From contig JANXUJ010000132.1 of the NCBI GenBank assembly GCA_025356295.1, positions 1 through 44,284 on the forward strand: a stretch of 44,284 bases of DNA. The letters run 5' to 3'. This DNA is from Cyanobacteriota bacterium (GTDB lineage Bacteria > Cyanobacteriota > Cyanobacteriia > Pseudanabaenales > Pseudanabaenaceae). Below are positions 19,486 through 27,708 of the stretch, one piece after another. The stretch's first letter is position 1; each line of letters begins with the position of its first letter. A model generated the notes under the pieces. It saw only the letters and a program-made list of their open reading frames with translations, ran no database searches and was not told where the DNA came from. The position numbers were made by a program, and so were the translations under genes.

Positions 19486-19698
19486 ATGAAATATCTTGTA
19501 GTAATAGAAAAAACGCAAACAGGTTATTCGGCGTATTCGCCAGATGTTTTAGGTTGTGTTTCTATAGGTGCAACTCTGGAAGAAGTTGATGAAAATATGC
19601 AAGAGGCGATCTCGTTTCATATCGATGGTCTTATCGAAGAAGGGCTAGAAATTCCTAAGCCTTCTACTTATTCCGCTTATGTTGAAGTTGCCGCATAA
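19486..19698 (+). CDS. HicB family antitoxin-like protein without adjacent HicA
   Basis: 'MKYLVVIEKTQTGYSAYSPDVLGCVSIGATLEEVDENMQEAISFHIDGLIEEGLEIPKPS'. Confidence 0.85.
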   Translation: MKYLVVIEKTQTGYSAYSPDVLGCVSIGATLEEVDENMQEAISFHIDGLIEEGLEIPKPSTYSAYVEVAA

Positions 19699-19702
19699 TG
19701 CT

Positions 19703-19963
19703 ATGACAATTACTTTAGATTTACCTCAAGAATTGGAACAAGAGCTATCGGTGGAAGCAGGAAAAATTAGTTTGTCCTTACCAGAATATATCTTGCAACC
19801 TCTAGCTGTTAGAAAATCCTTTGAAAATTTACCTAGAATTGGAGAGAACTTAGTGAGTTATTGGCAAAGTGAAGGACTAATTAACTCGCGTCCTGAGATT
19901 AAGGATAGTCAAGAATATGCTCGGCAAATTCGTCATGCAGCAGAACATCGTCAGCATTTATAA
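19703..19963 (+). CDS. VapB-like antitoxin (cyanobacterial 'LPEYIL...YWQSEGLI..RPEI.DSQ' type)
   Basis: ATG at 19703: 'MTITLDLPQELEQELSVEAGKISLSLPEYILQPL...VSYWQSEGLINSRPEIKDSQEYARQIRHAAEHRQ'; followed by a PIN-domain start. Confidence 0.6.
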   Translation: MTITLDLPQELEQELSVEAGKISLSLPEYILQPLAVRKSFENLPRIGENLVSYWQSEGLINSRPEIKDSQEYARQIRHAAEHRQHL

Positions 19964-19972
19964 AGTAATTTT

Positions 19973-20008
19973 ATGTATGTTTTAGATACTGATATGTTGT
20001 ATTTCTAA
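19973..20008 (+). pseudogene. Truncated VapC (PIN-domain) toxin remnant, 11 codons
   Basis: ATGTATGTTTTAGATACTGATATGTTGTATTTCTAA = MYVLDTDMLYF*, the hallmark start of PIN/VapC proteins (MYxLDT). Confidence 0.6.
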
Positions 20009-20027
20009 GCAAAATTTATAAATAGAT

Positions 20028-21149
20028 ATGTTTTTAAAGCAAATAATCTCGATTGCGCTTTCTGTAACGCTTTTTCTCGCTCAGTCATCGCCAGTCTATG
20101 CAATTAATACATTTGGGTTGAATATTCCAGAAATCAATATTCAGACTAAAATTGATGATGCAGGTAAGTTTATTGATAAGACTAAAGAGCAAATCTCAAA
20201 AACTACTGGCAATATGCACTTGCCTGATATAAACCTTCCTAGTTTTTCTAGTTTTTTGGAAGAAATTAAGAGTATTGAACTGCCAGATATAACAATCTCT
20301 CAAGTAGATGTAGCTGATTTGTATAGTAGTCTGACATCAGTTCTCAGCAATGCCAGTATAGCAACTCAGCAAGCTTATCAACAGTCAGTCAATACTTTTG
20401 ATAAGGTTGATCTGTATAGTTTAGTGATTGGTGGGGCAGCTACATATGGCACAGTCGGCAATTCCCTTCAAAAAATTCCACAAGACTTTAAGCAACTTTT
20501 GAAAGAAATGCGTAAAGTTGGAGAGAGAATGAAAACAGCAGGCGTGAGAGAAGGTAGTCGCTCTTATGAAGAAGCATTTAAAATGTTTAGAAAAATACCA
20601 GGTACAACCTTATTAGAAAATAGCGAAAGGCAAGTTCGTATTTGGTTAGCTGCTGGCAGAAAAGAAGGTAGTCATATTGAAAGCCATGCTAATGGAGGCA
20701 ATTCTAAACCTGATAATATTTTCTGGGAAATACGAAAAGACAATCGTTCTCGTCTTAGTGCTGACGCAAAACAGTCTGAGGTTATCTATAGTATGTTTCG
20801 TAATGGAGGAGAAGCTATAGTTCAGAACTATAAAACTATCCTTAAACTTGGTGCTAAAACTGGTGTTGCAGCAATCTTGGTCGATGAAATCGCAGAAAAT
20901 GGAGTCCATGCACTTGAGTTAGCAAGAGGAGAAATTACAGTTGATCAATTTATTGGGTATATTCAGGAGTCAGCTATCAAAACTGCTATAAGTACAGCAG
21001 CATTTTATACGCTCACTATATTAGCTATTTCAATTTTTCCTGCAATATCAGTCCCTCTATTCTCATCTCCTTTAATAGTCACAGCATCACAAATAATCCT
21101 CGGTACTCGTTTGGCAGTACCACTAATCTACAAACTAGCTAATTCGTAA
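20028..21149 (+). CDS. Putative secreted/membrane protein with HNH-like motif and C-terminal hydrophobic segments
   Basis: Signal-like N-terminus 'MFLKQIISIALSVTLFLAQSSPVYA'; central 'GRKEGSHIESHANGGNSKPDNIFWEIRKDNRSR'; C-terminal hydrophobic 'TAAFYTLTILAISIFPAISVPLFSSPLIVTASQIIL'. Confidence 0.6.
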   Translation: MFLKQIISIALSVTLFLAQSSPVYAINTFGLNIPEINIQTKIDDAGKFIDKTKEQISKTTGNMHLPDINLPSFSSFLEEIKSIELPDITISQVDVADLYSSLTSVLSNASIATQQAYQQSVNTFDKVDLYSLVIGGAATYGTVGNSLQKIPQDFKQLLKEMRKVGERMKTAGVREGSRSYEEAFKMFRKIPGTTLLENSERQVRIWLAAGRKEGSHIESHANGGNSKPDNIFWEIRKDNRSRLSADAKQSEVIYSMFRNGGEAIVQNYKTILKLGAKTGVAAILVDEIAENGVHALELARGEITVDQFIGYIQESAIKTAISTAAFYTLTILAISIFPAISVPLFSSPLIVTASQIILGTRLAVPLIYKLANS

Positions 21150-21169
21150 TTATTTATCAAGAAAAAATG

Positions 21170-21292
21170 GACGCTCTCTTTGTGGTGGGGAGATGAATGG
21201 GCAATCGCTATTTGTTGATATTGATTAGAGGGGATCGCTTTTTTGTGGGAAGACGAATTTGCGATCGCTGTTTTTGATTAGAGGCGATCCAG
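21170..21292. repeat. Degenerate alternating ~30-bp repeat (copy set 1)
   Basis: 'ctttgtggtggggagatgaatgggcaatcgctatttgttgatattgattagaggggatcgcttttttgtgggaagacgaatttgcgatcgctgtttttgattagaggcgatc' matches the 22112-22200 set. Confidence 0.7.
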
Positions 21293-21326
21293 TATAATTT
21301 TAAGAATAATGTTGAAAAATTAACCC

Positions 21327-21602
21327 ATGCTGTTTGATTGGGACAAAACCAAAGCTAAAAGTAACCTCGCTAAACATGGAGTATCCTTTGATGAAGCAAC
21401 CTCTATATTTGACGATCCTTTATTTTTAACTTTTGCCGATCCGACACATTCCATTCAAGAACAACGTTTTATTATCATGGGAGAATCGGCTAGAGGTAGA
21501 CTACTAGTCGTATCTTATACAGAAAGACAAAATACAACCCGTCTAATTAGCGTCCGTCCAGCTACTCGTAGAGAACGTAAAGCATATGAATCCGAACTTT
21601 GA
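21327..21602 (+). CDS. brnT: BrnT family toxin (module 1)
   Basis: 'MLFDWDKTKAKSNLAKHGVSFDEATSIFDDPLFLTFAD...RFIIMGESARGRLLVVSYTERQNTTRLISVRPATRRERKAYE'. Confidence 0.93.
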   Translation: MLFDWDKTKAKSNLAKHGVSFDEATSIFDDPLFLTFADPTHSIQEQRFIIMGESARGRLLVVSYTERQNTTRLISVRPATRRERKAYESEL

Positions 21603-21837
21603 GATTGACATGGAAGATGATTTACTTCCTGAATATGATTTTACTCAAATGACCGTTGTTGCTCGTGGTCAGGGAAGAAAGAAAAGTGCTGTCACCGTGA
21701 CCCTAGATCCTGATGTTGCCAAATTATTCCCAAATTCAGGATCAGTCAATGAAGGGCTAAGATTGCTAATGCGATTAATTAAGCAAAACTCATCACAATT
21801 AGACGCTCAGTTGTTAATGAAATCTGAAAATCTGTAA
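21586..21837 (+). CDS. BrnA-like antitoxin (module 1)
   Basis: Overlaps brnT by 17 nt; 'EIDMEDDLLPEYDFTQMTVVARGQGRKKSAVTVTLDPDVAKLFPNSGSVNEGLRLLMRL'. Confidence 0.75.
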   Translation: MNPNFEIDMEDDLLPEYDFTQMTVVARGQGRKKSAVTVTLDPDVAKLFPNSGSVNEGLRLLMRLIKQNSSQLDAQLLMKSENL

Positions 21838-21863
21838 ATCTCGAGCTACTGAGCCTCCATACA

Positions 21864-22100
21864 ATGTCCAAATCCCAATGGAGTAATAAATTTATGCAAG
21901 TAGAAGTTTTAGAGCGAATCTCATCCAAAGATGCAGATATTATTTTAAAGTTTTTGCCTGAGAGGATTCGAGCAGCAATTATTGCTCGATCCAAAAAAAT
22001 AGATTATCCAATTGAAGCAACCCTTGAAATAGCGATCGCAAGTTTTTTGGATACAGAGGCAATAAGTTTTGCCGACTGTAAGCCAAATCGTGGATATTAA
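21864..22100 (+). CDS. Small hypothetical protein (78 aa)
   Basis: ORF with ATG in the TA island; no recognisable family. Confidence 0.45.
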   Translation: MSKSQWSNKFMQVEVLERISSKDADIILKFLPERIRAAIIARSKKIDYPIEATLEIAIASFLDTEAISFADCKPNRGY

Positions 22101-22111
22101 CCCAGAAATCT

Positions 22112-22207
22112 GGCGATCTCTGTTTGTTGATTTTGATTAGGGGCGATCGCTTTGTGGTGCAGAGATAAATGGGCGATCGCTGTTTGTTGAATTTGGTTAG
22201 GGCGATT
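22112..22207. repeat. Degenerate alternating ~30-bp repeat (copy set 2)
   Basis: Units GGCGATCTCTGTTTGTTGATTTTGATTAG / GGGCGATCGCTTTGTGGTGCAGAGATAAAT / GGGCGATCGCTGTTTGTTGAATTTGGTTAG. Confidence 0.75.
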
Positions 22208-22242
22208 CGTGATATTGTTCAAAATCTAATGTTCATAACTAT

Positions 22243-22509
22243 TTGCAGATGAACTTTGAGTATGATGAAAATAAAAGTCAATCTAACCTTGCTAAACATA
22301 GAATCGACTTTGTTGAGGCTCAAAAATTATGGAATGATCCAAATTTACTAGAGATTCCCAGCAGAATTCAAGATGAGCCAAGATTTGTAGTTATTGGTAA
22401 AATAAATAGCAGACATTGGTCTGGAGTTATCACCTACCGAGATCAAAATATTCGGATCATATCTGTACGCCGATCACGCACACAAGAGGTTGCCCTGTAT
22501 GAACGCTAA
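22243..22509 (+). CDS. brnT: BrnT family toxin (module 2)
   Basis: 'FEYDENKSQSNLAKHRIDFVEAQKLWNDPNLLEIPSR...PRFVVIGKINSRHWSGVITYRDQNIRIISVRRSRTQEVALYE'. Confidence 0.92.
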   Translation: MQMNFEYDENKSQSNLAKHRIDFVEAQKLWNDPNLLEIPSRIQDEPRFVVIGKINSRHWSGVITYRDQNIRIISVRRSRTQEVALYER

Positions 22510-22810
22510 AGAATTTGACCAGAAATTTGATGATGGAGAAGAAGATATCATCGAAATTCTTGACCTATCTCAAGCTAAACGTCCGATGGCTACTCAAAAA
22601 AGGCTTAGCATCGAGTTACCTATATGGATGATTGAGCTAATTGATCAAGAAGCCAAGCGTTTAGGAGTAACACCACAAACAGTTGTTAAAACGTCTCTTT
22701 CGGAACATCTAGCAGTTAGTGAATCGTCCCTAGTTCAACATCAACTTCAAAATGTTGAAACAAGACCAAATCTTGTCAAGGTTGAAAAACTTTACCCTTC
22801 AAGCTATTAG
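22499..22810 (+). CDS. BrnA/CopG-like antitoxin (module 2)
   Basis: Overlaps brnT by 11 nt; 'MATQKRLSIELPIWMIELIDQEAKRLGVTPQTVVKTSLSEHL' ribbon-helix-helix-like. Confidence 0.8.
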   Translation: MNAKEFDQKFDDGEEDIIEILDLSQAKRPMATQKRLSIELPIWMIELIDQEAKRLGVTPQTVVKTSLSEHLAVSESSLVQHQLQNVETRPNLVKVEKLYPSSY

Positions 22811-22901
22811 ATAAATCGACAATTCCTTTACGACCATCATTAAATTGAATTTCAATATTATAGTGCTCGATATAGCGAGCAGAAATGATATGTAAAAACA
22901 T
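22776..22901 (-). pseudogene. Truncated DUF2442 family gene
   Basis: Minus-strand translation MFLHIISARYIEHYNIEIQFNDGRKGIVDLSNSLKGKVFQP* matches the N-terminal half of DUF2442 (FxDG..G.VDL...L.G..F.PL) and stops early. Confidence 0.65.
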
Positions 22902-22905
22902 AACT

Positions 22906-23142
22906 TTACTCCAAAGGAAAAATAGATTTTGGTTCTTCTTGCTGACGACAAAGTTCCCAATCAGTCATCAGCTCGGATTGATGTAAATCATGCCATTCCA
23001 AAATATGACGTAATGCACGTTTTGGAAATGAACCATTTACTACACCAGCCTCAATCTCAATGATGATCTCATACTCACCATACTTTGCATGATAGTGAGC
23101 AGGCAGATGATCGTTCCAATACATACTGATCGAAATCCCCAA
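22906..23142 (-). CDS. DUF4160 domain protein
   Basis: 'GISISMYWNDHLPAHYHAKYGEYEIIIEIEAGVVNGSFPKRALRHILEWHDLHQSELMTDWELCRQQEEPKSIFPLE' classic DUF4160. Confidence 0.92.
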   Translation of the reverse strand: MGISISMYWNDHLPAHYHAKYGEYEIIIEIEAGVVNGSFPKRALRHILEWHDLHQSELMTDWELCRQQEEPKSIFPLE

Positions 23143-23170
23143 AAAACGACTTGCTAATTATCAATACAAA

Positions 23171-24154
23171 TTAATACAAACGATCTAAAACATAATTGGT
23201 TAAGCCAATTAGAGACTGTTTCGGTGCAGAAGATGGTAGCCACTCGATCGCAACTAATGCAGACTTGACATGGCTCTTTGCTAAATCACGCGATCGCGAA
23301 ATCCCTTCACTACTATGCACAAGCTCAAGAGCCTTCTCTAAGTCACCCACTTCACTAAACTCACGCTCTATCAAACCGCGTAGCTGAGGATGCTCATCCA
23401 TCGCAAATAGTACTGGTGCAGTCAAGTTACCTTGCTTAAGATCAGAGCCAGCAGGTTTACCCAAAGTTTCAGTTGAGCTAGTGAAATCAAGAATGTCATC
23501 GACCACTTGGAAGGCGATACCAAAATGCTTGCCAAAGTTGAATAACTGCTCAGCTTGTACTTGACTGACACCGCTCAGGACACCAGCCGCCTTAGAACTA
23601 CCCGCCATTAGTGAGGCAGTTTTATAAAAACTCTTTTCTAGGTAAGCTTCCATCGTCAAGCTATTATCAAACGCCGTGAGACTCTGACGGATTTCACCTT
23701 CAGCAAAATCGGTGATCACTTTCGACAAAAGTTTGACAACTTCAAGGTCATCTAAGTTGGCAAGATACCAAGATGCTTGCGCGAACAAAAAATCTCCTGC
23801 CAATACAGCAATGCGATTGCCAAAACTGTTGTTTACGGTTGGCATACCCCGCCTCAAGTCTGCGGAGTCAATCACATCGTCATGTACCAAGCTAGCTGTG
23901 TGGATCATCTCTGTGATCTCGGCAAGACGGCGATGGCGTGAAGTGATATCGCGATCGCTCATGGTTGCACGAGACACGAGCAGCACCAGTGCAGGACGCA
24001 TACTTTTGCCTTTCGCCTCAAATAAATGCTCAGCAGCGGCGTATAAAATCGGATGTCTTGCTCCTACTAACTGCTTCAAATTATCCGTGAGAGTACGCAA
24101 GTCATCTTTGACTGGTGCAAAAAATTCGGTGACAGAAGCAGTTGGAAGGCTCAT
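23171..24154 (-). CDS. sds: Solanesyl diphosphate synthase (long-chain polyprenyl synthetase)
   Basis: 'LVHDDVIDSADLRRGMPTVNNSFGNRIAVLAGDFLFAQASWYLA...FQVVDDILDFTSSTETLGKPAGSDLKQGNLTAPVLFA'. Confidence 0.93.
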   Translation of the reverse strand: MSLPTASVTEFFAPVKDDLRTLTDNLKQLVGARHPILYAAAEHLFEAKGKSMRPALVLLVSRATMSDRDITSRHRRLAEITEMIHTASLVHDDVIDSADLRRGMPTVNNSFGNRIAVLAGDFLFAQASWYLANLDDLEVVKLLSKVITDFAEGEIRQSLTAFDNSLTMEAYLEKSFYKTASLMAGSSKAAGVLSGVSQVQAEQLFNFGKHFGIAFQVVDDILDFTSSTETLGKPAGSDLKQGNLTAPVLFAMDEHPQLRGLIEREFSEVGDLEKALELVHSSEGISRSRDLAKSHVKSALVAIEWLPSSAPKQSLIGLTNYVLDRLY

Positions 24155-24448
24155 ACAAATAAACCAGTTTTTATAACAATTTTTACATATCTTCATATAT
24201 TGTATGAGAATCTTGTCCGAGTTGAATGATGACTCGACTTGTTTTCGCTATTCGCGGTCAAACAGATGACTGTGAATAGCTGGAATGGTTCAGCTACTAC
24301 TCCTTTAGCCAAAACTTTTGAGTAATTATAAAAGCTATCCTAAAATTTTTATGACAAAACCATTAAAGAAAACTTTTTGCCACCCATGTACGCTATATAC
24401 TGAGTACTAGATTGCATTAATCTAATCGTATAGATGGAACATTGACCA

Positions 24449-25186
24449 ATGATGCCTAGGCTACTTCTAATCGACGATGATCCAATAATTTCTGAAATGG
24501 TAACCCTGAATCTTGAATGCGCTGGATATCAAGTCAGTCAAGCGAGTGATGGCATTAAAGGGCAAGCACTTGCCATACAGCTGATTCCAGACATGATCAT
24601 TCTTGACTTGATGCTGCCAAGAGTTGATGGATTTACAGTTTGCCAAAGATTACGACGTGACGAGCGTACCAAAGAAATTCCCGTGATGATGCTCACGGCG
24701 ATGGGGCAGACTCAAGATAAAGTTGAGGGTTTCAATGCAGGCGCAGATGACTATCTGACCAAACCCTTTGAACTCGAAGAGATGCTAGCAAGAGTTCGGG
24801 CTTTATTAAGACGCACCAATCGTACGATCGATACATCAAAGCATGGCGAGATTTTAATCTACGGCTCACTAACACTTGTGCCTGAGCGTTTTGAAGCGAT
24901 ATGGTTTAATCGCACTGTCAAGCTTACTCATTTGGAATTTGAATTACTACATTGTCTTTTGCAGCGTCACGGTCAAACCGTATCGCCGAGCGAAATTCTC
25001 AAAGAAGTTTGGGGCTATGAACCTGATGACGACATCGAGACTATTCGCGTACATATCCGCCACTTGCGAACAAAACTAGAACCCGATCCTCGTCATCCTA
25101 AGTACATTAAGACAGTCTATGGTGCAGGTTACTGCTTAGAGCTGCCCAATGGTAACAACGAAGACGAAGCATCTAGCTCCAACTAA
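24449..25186 (+). CDS. rpaA: OmpR-family response regulator, RpaA-like
   Basis: '[69 protein letters not shown]...[57 protein letters not shown]'. A start at 24452 is equally likely. Confidence 0.8.
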   Translation: MMPRLLLIDDDPIISEMVTLNLECAGYQVSQASDGIKGQALAIQLIPDMIILDLMLPRVDGFTVCQRLRRDERTKEIPVMMLTAMGQTQDKVEGFNAGADDYLTKPFELEEMLARVRALLRRTNRTIDTSKHGEILIYGSLTLVPERFEAIWFNRTVKLTHLEFELLHCLLQRHGQTVSPSEILKEVWGYEPDDDIETIRVHIRHLRTKLEPDPRHPKYIKTVYGAGYCLELPNGNNEDEASSSN

Positions 25187-25202
25187 CTCCTAAATTACTA
25201 CT

Positions 25203-25235
25203 CAAAAAAGAACTCGCTTTGCGAGTTCTTTTTTG
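25203..25235 (+). terminator. rpaA terminator
   Basis: CAAAAAAGAACTCGC-TTT-GCGAGTTCTTTTTTG. Confidence 0.85.
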
Positions 25236-25365
25236 TATTTACTTTTATAGGCTGGGTGTCAGGTAATAGATGGCATTTGCCGCTATACATCTGAAAGCTA
25301 TACATCTGAAAATAGGGGAATATGGATTTTCCTGTTTTAAAAGAGTTTAAAAGAGATTGTAAGGG

Positions 25366-26031
25366 TTATGCGTCAAATACCAGTATTTAGCCGCTTGCGG
25401 CGCAACTGCTACGGCTACTGTAAGTATTATGGGTAATACAATCAGAAATATTACAGGTGCTGCGGATGGAGCGGATGGTATTGATATTAATCTTGGTAAT
25501 CGGTCTAATGCCACGCTGACAATTAGCAACAACACGATTGACAACGTTATTAACAAAGGGATTAGTTTTGGTGCGGTCGATGGTTCTGTTGGGACGACCA
25601 CAATTTCTAAGAACAACATTAGTAATGTCGGTGGGGCAGGAATTCAGGTACGTGTAGGCGAAACGGCGGCGGGTGGGCAGTCTTCTATTCGGGCGGCGGT
25701 GCTGAATAATACACTCACGAACACTGAGACAGGCTCCGCTGATGATGCATCGATCATCTTGCGATCGCAAAATGCAGCTACGCTCTGCGTCAGATTTGAG
25801 GGAAATATCTTAAACAATCCCACATCAACCCTCGATTATTTGTTCCGCCGACAAAGTACATCAGCATCAGGATTGCAATTAGCAGGTTTAACCACAGCGA
25901 TCGCCGTTCTAAATCCTAGTCCTATACTTGTGACTGAACTTACCGCCAGAGGCAACACAGGTACTGCAAGCAAGTACAGGGTACAAAATAATTCTGTCCA
26001 AGTTCTGACTGCGGATTGCACATTTCCTTAA
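25366..26031 (+). pseudogene. 3' remnant of a right-handed parallel beta-helix/surface protein gene
   Basis: 'MGNTIRNITGAADGADGIDINLGNRSNATLTISNNTIDNVINKGISFG...TTISKNNISNVGGAGIQVRV...LTNTETG' repeats beta-helix rungs; the reading frame extends 5' of the first ATG to a stop with no start codon. Confidence 0.6.
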
Positions 26032-26035
26032 GACT

Positions 26036-26088
26036 GTTTGCATATCAAAAAGAGACCCACAAAGCGGGTTTCTTTTTGATATGCAAAC
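26036..26088. terminator. Long hairpin after beta-helix remnant
   Basis: GTTTGCATATCAAAAAGA...TCTTTTTGATATGCAAAC. Confidence 0.7.
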
Positions 26089-26184
26089 GTACTCGTAAAA
26101 ATTGCTGCTGTAGCGATCGCTATATGCCTGAAAATAACTAGATAGCCTCAAATCCTAGAATAAAATACGAGTACTGATCAATAA

Positions 26185-27561
26185 ATGAAAATTTTATTTG
26201 CGGCAGCCGAAGTTGCGCCTCTAGCCAAAGTTGGTGGTATGGCAGATGTAGTGGGTGCGCTTCCGCCTATTCTCAAAAAGATGGGACATGATGTCAGGAT
26301 TATCATGCCTTACTACGGCGTGATTCCTGACAAGCTCAAGGAACAGCCTGAATGGAAATGGAAAGGCTATGCCATGTTTCAGGAATTTGATATTTTTGAG
26401 ACCGTATTGCCTGGAACCGATGTGCCTTTGTACTTAGTGGGGCATGGATCATTTATTCCCGCCCGTGTTTATGGCGGTGAAGATGAAAACTGGCGATTCA
26501 CAATGTTTTCTAATGCAGTTGCTGAGTTTACATGGAACTATTGGAAACCGAATATAATTCATTGCCATGACTGGCATACAGGGATGATCCCTGTATGGAT
26601 GCACCAGATTTCTGATATTGGCACTGTATTCACGATTCATAACCTTGCCTATCAGGGACCTTGGAAATGGTTTTTAGAGAAAATAACTTGGACTCCTTGG
26701 TACATGGAAGCGCATAACACGATGGCAGCAGGCATCAAATATGCCGATCGCGTTAACACAGTGTCGCCCACCTATGCTCAGCAGATTTGTACCCCGACCT
26801 ATGGTGAAGGTTTAGAAGATTTACTCGCCTTGCTTAAGCCCTGGGGGATATTAAATGGTGTTGATCCAGAACTAGAAAATCCTGAGACTGATCTGGCACT
26901 GGCTCAAACTTATAATGTGAATACGCTTGACGATCGCATGGCAAACAAGATCGCCTTGCAAAAAGAGTTAGGACTGGTCGTAAATCCTGGCACTTTTTTG
27001 ATCGGTATGGTCGGACGTTTGGTAGAACAAAAAGGGCTTGATTTATTACTCCAAACTCTAGAGCGATTCTTGGCTTATACCGATGCTCAGTTTGTGGTGT
27101 TAGGTACAGGCGATCGCTATTATGAGTCCCAGCTATGGCAGATTGCCGCTCGTTATCCTGGGCGGATGTCGGCGCAAATTTTGTTTAACTCTGCGCTCTC
27201 TCATCGGGTTTATGCTGGCTCAGATGCATTCTTGATGCCAAGTCGATTTGAGCCTTGTGGGATTAGCCAGCTAATTGCTTTGCGCTATGGTTGTGTGCCG
27301 ATTGTCCGCCGTACAGGTGGGTTAGTTGATACCGTGTCATTTCATGATCCAATTACTCAGACGGGTACGGGCTTTAGCTTTGATCGCTATGAGCCATTAG
27401 ATTTGTATACCTGCATGGTGCGTGCATGGGAGAGTTATCGCTATACCGATGCATGGCGATCGCTACAACAGCGCGGCATGAATAGTAACTTCAGTTGGCA
27501 AGCCTCTGCTGACAAATATATGCAGCTATACCGCTCAATTCCAGGGTTAGAGAACGCTTAA
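26185..27561 (+). CDS. glgA: Glycogen synthase
   Basis: 'MKILFAAAEVAPLAKVGGMADVVGALPPILKKMGHDVRIIMPYYG...IIHCHDWHTGMIPVWM...FEPCGISQLIALRYGCVPIVRRTGGLVDTV'. Confidence 0.96.
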   Translation: MKILFAAAEVAPLAKVGGMADVVGALPPILKKMGHDVRIIMPYYGVIPDKLKEQPEWKWKGYAMFQEFDIFETVLPGTDVPLYLVGHGSFIPARVYGGEDENWRFTMFSNAVAEFTWNYWKPNIIHCHDWHTGMIPVWMHQISDIGTVFTIHNLAYQGPWKWFLEKITWTPWYMEAHNTMAAGIKYADRVNTVSPTYAQQICTPTYGEGLEDLLALLKPWGILNGVDPELENPETDLALAQTYNVNTLDDRMANKIALQKELGLVVNPGTFLIGMVGRLVEQKGLDLLLQTLERFLAYTDAQFVVLGTGDRYYESQLWQIAARYPGRMSAQILFNSALSHRVYAGSDAFLMPSRFEPCGISQLIALRYGCVPIVRRTGGLVDTVSFHDPITQTGTGFSFDRYEPLDLYTCMVRAWESYRYTDAWRSLQQRGMNSNFSWQASADKYMQLYRSIPGLENA

Positions 27562-27589
27562 AATCTCAACCTGCTTAAACAACCTAAAG

Positions 27590-27634
27590 AGCCATAAATA
27601 ACAAGAGCGCTAAGCGCTCTTGTTGTTTATGGCT
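27590..27634 (+). terminator. glgA terminator hairpin
   Basis: AGCCATAAATAACAAGAGCGC-TAA-GCGCTCTTGTTGTTTATGGCT, one mismatch. Confidence 0.75.
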
Positions 27635-27708
27635 TGTAAAATAGCTAAAATTACTGTAAAAATTAGATTTAATCGACCATTCAGGCTACTTACCACTCAG
27701 GCTATTTA

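Noticed and set aside
21170-22207. Possible CRISPR array from ~30-bp repeats near the TA modules
   Set aside because: Half-units are contiguous and alternate with each other; there are no unique spacers and the copies are degenerate.
25387-25770. Minus-strand ORFs 25347-25619 and 25387-25770
   Set aside because: Antisense to beta-helix repeat sequence; low-complexity translation, no family resemblance.
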